Source: Candidatus Omnitrophota bacterium
Lineage (GTDB): Bacteria > Omnitrophota > Gorgyraeia > B26-G9
Assembly (NCBI GenBank): GCA_022013205.1
Contig: JAKLQT010000087.1
Location: forward strand, 1 to 15,288
DNA: 15,288 nucleotides
Direction of reading: 5' to 3'
Each line of letters begins with the position of its first letter. The first letter of the stretch is position 1. Shown piece after piece: positions 1 through 6,291 of this stretch. A program made the translations under genes and the position numbers. Below the pieces are notes generated by a model that did no database searches, had not been told where the DNA came from, and worked only from the letters and a program-made list of their open reading frames with translations.

Positions 1-81
1 AAATATCTTCCGCCGGTCTATCCCCCGGCTTGTAACATGATATATAGCTCCTGGATATTCTATTCTTAACGGCCTAGCCAT
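1..81 (-). CDS. RAYT / Y1 (IS200-like) transposase, N-terminal fragment
   Basis: The reverse strand from 81 down to the window edge reads 27 codons beginning M-A-R-P-L-R-I-E-Y-P-G-A-I-Y-H-V-T-S-R-G and continuing to I-F. The pattern 'ARPLRIEYPGAxYHVTSRG' is the characteristic N-terminus of REP-associated tyrosine transposases (Y1_Tnp family), which nick and join single-stranded DNA at REP-type hairpins. The HUH metal site and catalytic tyrosine lie beyond the window, so intactness cannot be judged. There is no Shine-Dalgarno sequence before the ATG, but a near-consensus promoter lies immediately upstream and would start the transcript at the ATG. Family assignment is confident from these residues alone; activity is unknown. 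Confidence 0.88.
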   Translation of the reverse strand, partial: MARPLRIEYPGAIYHVTSRGIDRRKIF

Positions 82-87
82 AAACAA

Positions 88-116
88 ATTTTATCAGATC
101 AAAGATGTTTTGTCAA
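88..116 (-). promoter_or_regulatory. Sigma70-like promoter of the RAYT transposase (leaderless)
   Basis: On the reverse strand TTGACA (111-116) is followed by a 17-nt spacer and TAAAAT (88-93), which matches 11 of 12 consensus bases at ideal spacing. The ATG at 81 begins seven bases after the -10 box, exactly where transcription would normally start. The inferred mRNA is therefore leaderless, which agrees with the lack of a ribosome binding site. Confidence 0.72.
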
Positions 117-134
117 TAGTTTAGACCTGACCCC
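117..134. repeat. RAYT-linked flanking motif (GGGGTCAGGTCTAAACTA)
   Basis: Just outside the transposase promoter the reverse strand reads GGGGTCAGGTCTAAACTA. From memory, this GGGGTCAGGTCT-type string recurs directly upstream of Y1/RAYT transposase genes in several candidate-phylum genomes, so it probably marks the end of the mobile unit or its recognition site. Only one copy is visible here, so the repeat nature is inferred from prior knowledge and not seen. Confidence 0.4.
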
Positions 135-174
135 AACACCCTCACTATGCGAATTCTAGTTCGGGGCATGTGGG

Positions 175-210
175 CTGCCCGGTACCAATCTATGATTTGG
201 TTCCGGGCAG
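175..210. repeat. REP-like hairpin, 14-bp stem
   Basis: CTGCCCGGTACCAA (175-188) pairs with TTGGTTCCGGGCAG (197-210) around an 8-nt loop, with a single mismatch in the stem. It lies about 90 bases outside the RAYT transposase start. RAYT enzymes act on GC-rich imperfect hairpins of this type, so it may be a REP substrate. No long T-run follows on either strand, so it is a poor fit for an intrinsic terminator. Part of the left arm (GGCTGCCCG) recurs at 247-255. Confidence 0.5.
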
Positions 211-296
211 AATCAGGCGTATTCTTATTTTAAAAAAACTAAAATTGGCTGCCCGACCTTGACGCTGGACGAACCACCCAACATCAAGTAATACAT

Positions 297-680
297 ATGG
301 TTGTGAAAATCTATACCCGCAGGGATAAGGGCAATTCGATAAGGTTCGGGCTCCCTTTCCCCGAAAAACCCCAAAGGCCCAAGCGGGTCTACAAAAATAT
401 CATCTATGAGGGCCTTGAGCTCCAGGCCTTTATCAACAGCGGCCCGTCCCGGCTGACATGGGCACAAACCCGTAAAGAGCTGGATATATCGGAGTCCAAG
501 TTAGCACACCTTCTTAAGATAGTCAATCAATTACCACAGGACTTCGTCGAAAATATGCGATCCTGCGATGACCCCCAAATGCTCAAAACCTTCACCGGCA
601 GAAGACTGCTCAATATCTCCCGCCTTAAAACCGAGAAAGAACAGCGAAACGAAATCAATCGCCTAATGACAAAACTATAG
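297..680 (+). CDS. Recombinase-associated HTH protein (KorB/ParB-HTH-like), orphan
   Basis: A 127-aa basic protein. Residues about 38-80 form a helix-turn-helix region with the pattern 'WAQTRKELDISESKLAHLLKI', followed by 'LPQDFVENM' and 'TGRRLLNIS'. This order resembles the small DNA-binding proteins commonly encoded just after serine site-specific recombinases, whose HTH reads roughly 'ARLxGVTRARITQI', followed by 'LAPxIQE' and later an 'ERxLRPI'-like segment. The family link is from memory, and the molecular role (probably target or recombinase binding) is not established. No recombinase is present; upstream is only the RAYT fragment and its hairpin, so this may be a remnant of a decayed element. 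The frame is open back to 243, but 297 is the first ATG and no clear ribosome binding site precedes it. It looks more GC-rich than the island to its right, and its stop overlaps the convergent TrmO-like gene. Confidence 0.6.
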   Translation: MVVKIYTRRDKGNSIRFGLPFPEKPQRPKRVYKNIIYEGLELQAFINSGPSRLTWAQTRKELDISESKLAHLLKIVNQLPQDFVENMRSCDDPQMLKTFTGRRLLNISRLKTEKEQRNEINRLMTKL

Positions 681-1154
681 TATTGTCTGTTTCGGTATTT
701 TGCCGTCCTTAAAATGCTTGTTAAGCCACCCATTCTTAACATTCTCTCTTGAGTCAAAATACGAAACATACGGCTTAATATCTAATAAAGGCGTATTATC
801 AAGTATATCTACTTCCGAAAAAGTCAAGATGCCCTCCTTTACTGTTTCCAGCTTTACAATAGAAAAGCCGATATGATTCGGCCGATGAGGACTCCGAATC
901 GTAAATATCCCATGCTTCTGATCCTCAAGGAATGGCTTTCCCATAAGATTTGCTTCTTTTGAACGGTTAAAATAATAAATTAGTATAAGATGAGAAAATC
1001 CTTCGATATCCTTTAATCCGGCCTGATATTCCGGGAATAGCCTAATCGTTCCTCTAATGCCCTTTTCAAACCTACCCTGAATCGGAATACCCTTCGGCTC
1101 TTTGTAAGGCGTGTGAATTATCCCTATAGGTTTTAGCTTAATCTCTTTTTCCAT
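675..1154 (-). CDS. trmO: TrmO/TsaA-like tRNA m6t6A37 methyltransferase
   Basis: A 159-aa protein that fits the TrmO (YaeB/TsaA) fold. In characterised members this SAM-dependent enzyme N6-methylates the t6A base at position 37 of tRNAs reading ACN codons. Diagnostic segments are the N-terminal 'LKPIGIIHTPY' (8-17), 'GIRGTIRLFPEYQAGLKDIEGFSHL' split around residues 32-56, 'IRSPHRPNHIG' (86-96; usual form TRSPxRPNPIG) and 'DILDNTPLLDIKPYV' (116-130). It is the short single-domain form without the C-terminal extension of E. coli TrmO, as in many archaea and anaerobes. Its ATG follows the DsrE stop codon directly, and it is the last gene of the hemerythrin-cupin-DsrE cluster. Short TsaA-domain proteins may have other substrates, so the exact reaction is family inference. 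Confidence 0.85.
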   Translation of the reverse strand: MEKEIKLKPIGIIHTPYKEPKGIPIQGRFEKGIRGTIRLFPEYQAGLKDIEGFSHLILIYYFNRSKEANLMGKPFLEDQKHGIFTIRSPHRPNHIGFSIVKLETVKEGILTFSEVDILDNTPLLDIKPYVSYFDSRENVKNGWLNKHFKDGKIPKQTIL

Positions 1155-1475
1155 TTAAAAGGTAACCACCTTATCGCTTTCTTTAACGATATCATACATA
1201 TCCTTCATGGTAGATATCGGGCACATCTCCGAACCTTCCTGCTCCCGGGATTTAATACAACTTCCGCAAGCGTAAATCGTACCGCCCGCCTGCATAAATT
1301 TCTCAGCCTGTTCAACAGTATTAAATTTGTCGGTGCTGACCTTCTGATATTCAACTCCCTTGCCCATAAAGAATACTTTGACTTTGTCCTTCTGTCCAAG
1401 GGAAAAATTCGCATACCGCAAAGCATTCCAGCATGTTTCGGCATCATTAGTTGAAATAACAACTCCTATTCTCAT
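1155..1475 (-). CDS. DsrE/TusD-like sulfur-relay family protein
   Basis: A 106-aa alpha/beta protein. It opens with 'MRIGVVISTNDAETCWNALRYA', typical of DsrE/F folds where a beta strand leads into a helix. It then has 'VKVFFMGKGVEY' (32-43) and a cysteine-rich 'YACGSCIKSREQEGSEMCPIS' region (68-88) with C70, C73 and C85. A conserved cysteine at this position carries persulfide in TusD and DsrE, so a role as a thiol or sulfur carrier is reasonable, although many solo DsrE proteins have no assigned partner. A CxxC pair could also bind metal or form a disulfide. The gene lies 13 nt after the cupin stop, with GGAG unusually close to the ATG (2-nt spacer), and abuts trmO. Family is likely; function is not known. 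Confidence 0.75.
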   Translation of the reverse strand: MRIGVVISTNDAETCWNALRYANFSLGQKDKVKVFFMGKGVEYQKVSTDKFNTVEQAEKFMQAGGTIYACGSCIKSREQEGSEMCPISTMKDMYDIVKESDKVVTF

Positions 1476-1488
1476 CTCTCCACTCTTT

Positions 1489-1794
1489 TCATTTTTTAAT
1501 CAGAACCAATAGCATTCTAAATCTTTCTATCGCTTGCACGGAATGTGGTTTATTAGCGGGCATGATTATCAGCTCTCCTTCTTTTACAAGATACGGCTCA
1601 CCGGATATCTTGACTTCCGCTTGTCCGTCAAGTACATTAACCAAAGCGTCAAATGGAGCCGTATGCTCACTTAAGCCCTGTCCCTTATCAAAAGCAAAGA
1701 GCGTAACCGTCCCTGATTCCTTTTTAATTATTTCTTTGCTTACAATAGATCCGTCCTGATATTCAACCATTTCTTTAAGTAATGAAACTTGCAT
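1489..1794 (-). CDS. Small single-domain cupin protein
   Basis: A 101-aa protein forming one conserved beta-barrel. Residues about 39-60 carry a cupin-1-like segment (GQGLSEHTAPFDALVNVLDG) with H44 and the turn glycine G57, but the usual second histidine and glutamate of HxHx3-4E are not evident. Cupin motif 2 is 'GELIIMPANKPHSVQA' (73-88) with P79, P83 and H84. The reduced metal site suggests a ligand-binding or sensing role more than catalysis, though a single metal cannot be excluded. It starts 12 nt after the hemerythrin stop, and its GAGGA ribosome binding site overlaps that stop codon, implying co-translation. Similar monocupins often accompany redox or oxygen-response genes in anaerobes; its substrate cannot be read from sequence. 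Confidence 0.82.
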   Translation of the reverse strand: MQVSLLKEMVEYQDGSIVSKEIIKKESGTVTLFAFDKGQGLSEHTAPFDALVNVLDGQAEVKISGEPYLVKEGELIIMPANKPHSVQAIERFRMLLVLIKK

Positions 1795-1806
1795 ATGCGG
1801 TGTCCT

Positions 1807-2343
1807 CTATTTTTTCTCGTATGCCTCGACTACGCCGGTATATTTCTCATGAATCATATTCCTGTCAAACTCATACATCTCATTTAACATAGCTTCTTTT
1901 TCGGCATCGGTGAAATACTCCATGCAAGGAATAAAAAAATGCTTATCTTCTTTTTCTATGTGCTTGGGGTAAAATTTAGCCAGCGTTTCCATATTGGATA
2001 CTATATCTTTCAACGCATTTTGATTACCCCCGACATATTCTGCCTTTGCCTCAACAAGCTTTCTCACATTATTCCTGCCCTTTTTGTGTTCTTCGATAAG
2101 TTCTCCCTTGATTCTTTTATGTTCTTCTGAAATATTCTTTTTGGCAAGATCCCTGAATAATATATCTTCCTCTTTACCATGATGACATCTATCAGCATAT
2201 ATACTTATAAAATCTACGGCAGTATCGACAAACACCGGATCAACCTTGTTATTTTTCCTGATGCTTTCAAGATTGGCTTCCATTATTCTTATCATCCGTT
2301 CTATAAGCCTATGTTCGATCATTAAAGGTCCCACTGGCATCAT
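1807..2343 (-). CDS. Hemerythrin HHE domain protein
   Basis: A 178-aa all-helical cytoplasmic protein with no signal peptide. Likely ligands of a di-iron site are H11 (in IEHRLIERM), H54/H55 and E58 (CHHGKEED), H86 (EEHKKGR), and H128 and E132 (HIEKEDKHFF). This is the four-helix HHE arrangement that binds O2 or protects against oxygen and nitric oxide. AGGAG lies 7 nt upstream of the first ATG at 2343, supporting that start over the adjacent ATG or the internal M8. It is the first gene of a four-gene cluster with a cupin, a DsrE-like protein and TrmO. It follows vsr after 37 nt with no visible terminator, so the defence operon may read through. A role in oxygen sensing or detoxification is inferred. 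Confidence 0.9.
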   Translation of the reverse strand: MMPVGPLMIEHRLIERMIRIMEANLESIRKNNKVDPVFVDTAVDFISIYADRCHHGKEEDILFRDLAKKNISEEHKRIKGELIEEHKKGRNNVRKLVEAKAEYVGGNQNALKDIVSNMETLAKFYPKHIEKEDKHFFIPCMEYFTDAEKEAMLNEMYEFDRNMIHEKYTGVVEAYEKK

Positions 2344-2380
2344 AATATTACTCCTATGTTACCCAAATAATTATGAGTAT

Positions 2381-2797
2381 CTATTCCTCTAAATATTTTT
2401 TTATTCGATACTTTAACTTTTCTTCATTCTTCTTTTTTATTTCGCACTGCCAAATACAAAGGTAATCCCACCCAAGCCTTTTGAGTTTTGAATAATTTCG
2501 CTTATCGCGATTGATATTCCCTTCGATTTTCTTCACCCAAAAAGATTTGTTGGACTCAGGTAACTTAGAGTGATTACACTTCTTACATCCGTGCCAAAGA
2601 CATCCGTTAACGAATATTACCTTTTTGCGCCTATTAAAAACTATGTCCGGGTTTCCGGGTAGACTTTTCTTATGTAAACGATAGCGATACCCCATGGCAT
2701 AAATAATCTTCCTAACCGCCAATTCGCATCCGGTATCCTTCGTGCGAATATTCTTCATTATTTCGGTTCTTTTGCGCGGAGAAAAGATATCAGCCAT
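2381..2797 (-). CDS. vsr: Very short patch repair endonuclease Vsr
   Basis: A 138-aa protein of standard family length. Vsr nicks 5' of the T in T:G mismatches produced when 5-methylcytosine deaminates, starting repair that restores C. Catalytic positions match E. coli Vsr: E25 (in GCELAVRK), D51 (LPGNPDIVF) and H69 (GCLWHGC). The structural zinc ligands appear as C66, C71 or C74, and C118 (WQCEI). The 'NVxRDxRN...LKRLGWDYLCIWQCE' C-terminal pattern (94-119) is also typical. The gene overlaps the end of dcm by 8 nt (ATGGCTGA), so it is translationally coupled to the methyltransferase whose mutagenic side effect it would correct. Confidence 0.95.
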   Translation of the reverse strand: MADIFSPRKRTEIMKNIRTKDTGCELAVRKIIYAMGYRYRLHKKSLPGNPDIVFNRRKKVIFVNGCLWHGCKKCNHSKLPESNKSFWVKKIEGNINRDKRNYSKLKRLGWDYLCIWQCEIKKKNEEKLKYRIKKYLEE

Positions 2798-3821
2798 AAT
2801 TCACAACCAGGTGATCCAATATATTTTTCGCTTGCAAACGACAAAATTCCGGAGGCAATGCATTCCCTATCATTAATGCAATCTTAGTTTTAGTTGCATT
2901 TGTCGGGAACTCATAATTCATAGGAAAAGTTTGCAGTAAAGCTGCCTCACGAGCAGTAATAGCTCGATGCTCAGACGGATGCAAAAAGCGCCCTTTCGAG
3001 GGATTAAGACAACCGCCGGTTATCGTAGACGAACAATCATCCCATTTAAGCCGACCGTAAATATCATTAAATCCGACATTGTCACGTTTATGACATTTCA
3101 AAATATATTTTTTCGGTAAATCAGTTCTACTGCCGCCGTCCTTGGGTATCAATCTAATCATCTCCATTATTTTATCAGTATGTTTCGCTACTATTTTATG
3201 GAGCGAATCTTTCGTTTCTTGTATAGATTCGATGGAACCGATACACATTGCCACTGTTTTCTTGATATTTACACTGGGCGCAATTTTTATTTCATTAAGC
3301 AAAGAACCTACCACAATCAATCTTTTCCTCCGTTGAGGCACTCCGTAATCAGCTACGTTGACAACTGCAGTATCAAGTCGATATCCCATTCTTTCTAATT
3401 TCTTAATCATATTTTGAAATTTGAAATAATTTTGCAACCCCGGCACATTCTCCATCATGATAGTTAACGGTCTGAGTTTTTCAATAAATCGGTAATACTC
3501 GTCGACTAAGGAATTACGCCCATCCCGCACTGATCTTTTTTTATTTAGCCTTCTCAAAGAAGAAAAACCTTGGCAAGGCGGACAACCGGCTAATAAATGT
3601 AACGGCTCGCCTCCCAATAGTTTTTTCACTTCGGATGTATTTACCAGCTTAATATCGTTCTCAAACACAGTAACACTGGGATGATTAAGCCGGTAAGTCG
3701 CAACGGCAACCGGATCAATTTCGCAAGCCGCTATTGTACAAAATCCGGCTTGCTTCAATCCTTCCGATAACCCCCCGCATCCGGCAAACAAGTCTATGGC
3801 ATTATATTTATTTCTAATCAC
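2790..3821 (-). CDS. dcm: DNA cytosine-5 methyltransferase
   Basis: A 343-aa C5-methyltransferase with all main motifs in order: I 'DLFAGCGGLS' (10-19), IV 'GCPPCQGFS' with nucleophile C83, VI 'ENV' (124-126), VIII 'QRRKR' (163-167), IX 'REAALLQTFP' (291-300) and X 'GNALPP' (319-324). The stretch of about 110 residues between VIII and IX is the target-recognition region, including 'GRLKWDDCSSTITGG' before IX. The start is GTG at 3821: it lies just ahead of motif I and forms a GTGA overlap with the stop of the upstream GHKL ATPase gene. It would methylate a specific DNA site, protecting it from a cognate restriction activity. The sequence recognised cannot be read from here. Downstream vsr overlaps its 3' end. 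Confidence 0.96.
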   Translation of the reverse strand: MIRNKYNAIDLFAGCGGLSEGLKQAGFCTIAACEIDPVAVATYRLNHPSVTVFENDIKLVNTSEVKKLLGGEPLHLLAGCPPCQGFSSLRRLNKKRSVRDGRNSLVDEYYRFIEKLRPLTIMMENVPGLQNYFKFQNMIKKLERMGYRLDTAVVNVADYGVPQRRKRLIVVGSLLNEIKIAPSVNIKKTVAMCIGSIESIQETKDSLHKIVAKHTDKIMEMIRLIPKDGGSRTDLPKKYILKCHKRDNVGFNDIYGRLKWDDCSSTITGGCLNPSKGRFLHPSEHRAITAREAALLQTFPMNYEFPTNATKTKIALMIGNALPPEFCRLQAKNILDHLVVNYG

Positions 3822-5470
3822 GTCTCTCTCTTTACGGAATTATCAAGCCTTTTAAATAAATGGGACAATAAACTAAGTAAGTCTAAGCAATCTTTTTCTG
3901 AAAACAAACCGGATATTCTTAATTCATCATGTTCCTCATGTGATAATGGATTACGTCCTCCAGCTATAATACCTTGAGACAAATGTTGTTGTCCACTTTG
4001 GATATTATTCTTAGTATCTGCTGTAAATTCACCGTCATCTTGTTTTTTGTAATTGCCTATAACATCTAAGTCACCCGCTGCTTCTTTGAAGACAGCCCCC
4101 ATTAAACTGATATCGGGAGTTACAGTGCTACCGGACTTTTGTTTAACTGAATCTGCATATTTTTTAATGGCCTCGATGAAAGCAGTATAATAATCTTTAT
4201 TAATATAGTACTGCTTAGATTTTTCTTGCACAACAGGATGTAAATGACGCCAATGTAAAAGAGGATATTCAGGCACAATTTCGTGTAGAGCTTTTATTAT
4301 AGGAGTAAATTTCTCAAGCGCATCTTCTCCACCTAATGTCTCAATAATTTGCGCTGCATTCGCTTTTACATCGTCAGGCATTGTATCTATCCATTTTCCA
4401 GTATCAATTCCGGTTTTCTCTTTTAAATCTTTGTCTTTTTTTTCCTTTCTTTTCTTTCTCCAATCCGCATTAATTTGTGAAACTATTCCTGAAAGAAATT
4501 TTCTTAATTTAGTCATATCGGGATGTTCCCAATCTATGGATTGACGATTCGTTGATATAACATCATCGTCTAAGAGATCTATAAAATCTACACTTATCCA
4601 TCCGGTAAGGTATTGAAAAAAGTGACTTGAAGCGCTACTGGAGAAAAATTCAGGAGCATTTACAAGCTTTCCTCTCGAAAAAAGAGTTATCCCTCTTAGG
4701 CCAGAAGAAGGTGTAATCGGTTTTTCCGAAGTTATTAGGTGCCCGTTTATTTTTCCGTGATATTCAGATTCTGAAGGTACCAATAATGTTGACCCAAGAT
4801 CCCACTCAAATTCCTTATCCAATAGGCTATATTTTCTCTTATTATCTACTGAGATTCTGTCTCCCGAAGGTGATTCAAGAACCAAATTAAAACTTTCATC
4901 GAAAATAAATATTCGGGATAAACTGTCCGCTAATCCATTAAAATCAAATGGTGTTTTTCGTTTTAATCCTGTCAACGTAATTATCGTCCCATCGGCATCG
5001 CTTGTGCTAACGTTAATGCTATTTGCTCTAGGTCGATAACTACCCTTTGCTATCATCAAATCATCCCATGCTAATACAAATTCATTTTGCATTCCGGAAT
5101 GTTTTGTTGAAATTGTAATAGTTTTGGCAAGTCCAAACAGCGCGAGTTTTCCAAGACCTTTTTTACCAGTAGGCAAGCGCTTATGCTTTTCTGAACGATT
5201 ATCTCCTTCAGCATCACGCCTGTTTCTACCAATTACTAGAAATTTACTATTGATTTCATCGTATGCGATTCCTATTCCATCATCTTCAATCCGTATTTCC
5301 TCTGGATTTCCGTCTTTTTCGATCAAAGTAATTGTAACATTAGTTGCGTCAGCATCATACGCATTTGAAACAATCTCCGCCAATGCGGGCGCAAGTCTAG
5401 AATACATTCGTACACCAAGATGCTTTATTGTCTGAGGGTCAAACCGCATTTCAAATGGTGATTCAGTCAT
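3818..5470 (-). CDS. GHKL (MutL/Hsp90/MORC-type) ATPase with C-terminal Ymh-like RNxxxH domain
   Basis: A 550-aa cytosolic protein. Residues about 5-170 are a GHKL ATPase: N-box 'EIVSNAYDADA' (E32, N36, D40), 'DDGIGI' (63-68) and the ATP lid 'TGKKGLGKLALFGLA' (101-115). Residues about 175-330 contain 'RGITLFSRGKLV' (259-270), reminiscent of the S5-like transducer domain of MutL/MORC ATPases. A charged lysine-rich linker (338-352) follows. The end (about 425-545) reads 'KDYYTAFIEAIKKYADSV', 'AGGRNPLSHEE' and 'LDLLSLLSHLFKRLD', resembling the Ymh (TIGR02391) family known from phage, plasmid and restriction loci. R506-N507 and H511 form an Rx4H motif like that of HEPN RNases. GHKL ATPases are described in restriction-modification loci (Iyer and co-workers, 2008, from memory). 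AGGAG precedes the ATG, and the stop overlaps dcm, so it is the likely restriction or effector partner. No other nuclease motif is visible. Confidence 0.85.
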   Translation of the reverse strand: MTESPFEMRFDPQTIKHLGVRMYSRLAPALAEIVSNAYDADATNVTITLIEKDGNPEEIRIEDDGIGIAYDEINSKFLVIGRNRRDAEGDNRSEKHKRLPTGKKGLGKLALFGLAKTITISTKHSGMQNEFVLAWDDLMIAKGSYRPRANSINVSTSDADGTIITLTGLKRKTPFDFNGLADSLSRIFIFDESFNLVLESPSGDRISVDNKRKYSLLDKEFEWDLGSTLLVPSESEYHGKINGHLITSEKPITPSSGLRGITLFSRGKLVNAPEFFSSSASSHFFQYLTGWISVDFIDLLDDDVISTNRQSIDWEHPDMTKLRKFLSGIVSQINADWRKKRKEKKDKDLKEKTGIDTGKWIDTMPDDVKANAAQIIETLGGEDALEKFTPIIKALHEIVPEYPLLHWRHLHPVVQEKSKQYYINKDYYTAFIEAIKKYADSVKQKSGSTVTPDISLMGAVFKEAAGDLDVIGNYKKQDDGEFTADTKNNIQSGQQHLSQGIIAGGRNPLSHEEHDELRISGLFSEKDCLDLLSLLSHLFKRLDNSVKRET

Positions 5471-5507
5471 ACAACTCTCCTCGCTTTAAATTTAATCTAT
5501 GCATCTT

Positions 5508-5567
5508 TCAATCATCCTTTTTAAACTTCTTTCCGCACTCCGGGCATTCAACTTTATTATCATCAAA
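5508..5567 (-). pseudogene. Decayed zinc-ribbon tail, relic of a second copy
   Basis: The reverse strand encodes F-D-D-N-K-V-E-C-P-E-C-G-K-K-F-K-K-D-D then TGA. It closely copies the C-terminal half of the intact zinc-ribbon gene at 7175-7336 (FDNEVECPGCGKKFKKEN), with nucleotide similarity across 5518-5561 versus 7185-7228. An in-frame TGA (5568-5570) separates it from an unrelated upstream frame (5571-5663) that reads a helical segment ending IEDIARYIK and has no ATG. This 198-nt space between the SLATT and GHKL genes thus holds a truncated duplicate, perhaps from recombination between related CD-NTase modules. Apart from the GHKL ribosome binding site, no promoter or terminator is evident in it. 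Confidence 0.65.
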
Positions 5568-5668
5568 TCACTTAATATACCTTGCTATATCTTCTATCTT
5601 CTCAAGTAGCTTGCTTACCCAATCGGTCTTTTTGATCAAGGACGGCTTCCCTTTTATAGAAACCTAAC

Positions 5669-6286
5669 TTATTTCGTATTCTCAACGTCGGTCGGCTTAT
5701 CCGTGCTCTCTAATCTTTCTCTTTTGGGTATCTGGTCGGCTATTTTCATCGAGCTGTCATCCTTATCTACTTCATAGCTTCCTTCACCAGCCTTTATGCC
5801 TCTCTTGGCTATTTGATATGCCCACCACGGAATTTGCGGAGAACTTTGGCTAAGCTTGCCTTTTTGATCTGAATAATGCTTTAATCGTTCGGTCAATATC
5901 TGTTCAGAATCTTCCCTCCAACAATCTATGGTTCGAAATATCCTAACCTCATTTTGCAAGGTATCATAACTATTGCCCGCATTTAGATGTGAACTTGACC
6001 TTTCGTTTGGATTTAAGAATGTCATGACGGCAGAAAGAACCGCAATAATCAAAGAAAGAACTCCTGCTATGACATTATTATTACTGATAAAAGAACTTCC
6101 TGCTATGGCCGCTAATACAACAATAGGCACTCCAATAATAAGATGGAAATTAGCCCAAGTGTGTGCGGCGGCAAAATGACCTTTTGCTGAATAGAGCGAA
6201 GATTCCTCTATCCTTTTGCTCTCCTTCATTATTTCCAACTTTGCTTTTGAAACCGGCTGTTCAGCTGTCGTTATCTGATTTTTCAT
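5669..6286 (-). CDS. SLATT-domain two-transmembrane effector (CBASS-like)
   Basis: A 205-aa membrane protein. An amphipathic N-terminal helical region with 'RIEESSLYSAKGHFAAAHTWANFH' around residues 25-48 leads into two hydrophobic segments at about 47-67 and 72-91, joined by a tight polar turn (SNNN). A cytosolic helical tail follows with 'LNPNERSSSHLNAGNSYDTLQNEVRIF' features around 91-117 and a polar C-terminus. This is the SLATT architecture described by Burroughs and co-workers as a predicted pore-forming or membrane-perturbing effector paired with SMODS nucleotidyltransferases. The start chosen (ATG, 6286-6284) lies 5 nt after the CD-NTase stop. Longer in-frame starts run back inside the CD-NTase gene and are less likely. 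Signal-triggered membrane damage is the expected role and is inferred from family and neighbour. Confidence 0.85.
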   Translation of the reverse strand: MKNQITTAEQPVSKAKLEIMKESKRIEESSLYSAKGHFAAAHTWANFHLIIGVPIVVLAAIAGSSFISNNNVIAGVLSLIIAVLSAVMTFLNPNERSSSHLNAGNSYDTLQNEVRIFRTIDCWREDSEQILTERLKHYSDQKGKLSQSSPQIPWWAYQIAKRGIKAGEGSYEVDKDDSSMKIADQIPKRERLESTDKPTDVENTK

Positions 6287-6291
6287 ATTTG

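Noticed and set aside
175..210. Intrinsic terminator
   Set aside because: The stem has no adjacent T-tract on either strand and no gene ends close before it.
5568..5570. Readthrough or recoding of the in-frame TGA ahead of the zinc-ribbon relic
   Set aside because: No SECIS-like structure or start codon is evident, the same codon ends genes elsewhere in the window, and the upstream frame is not related to the intact zinc-ribbon protein.
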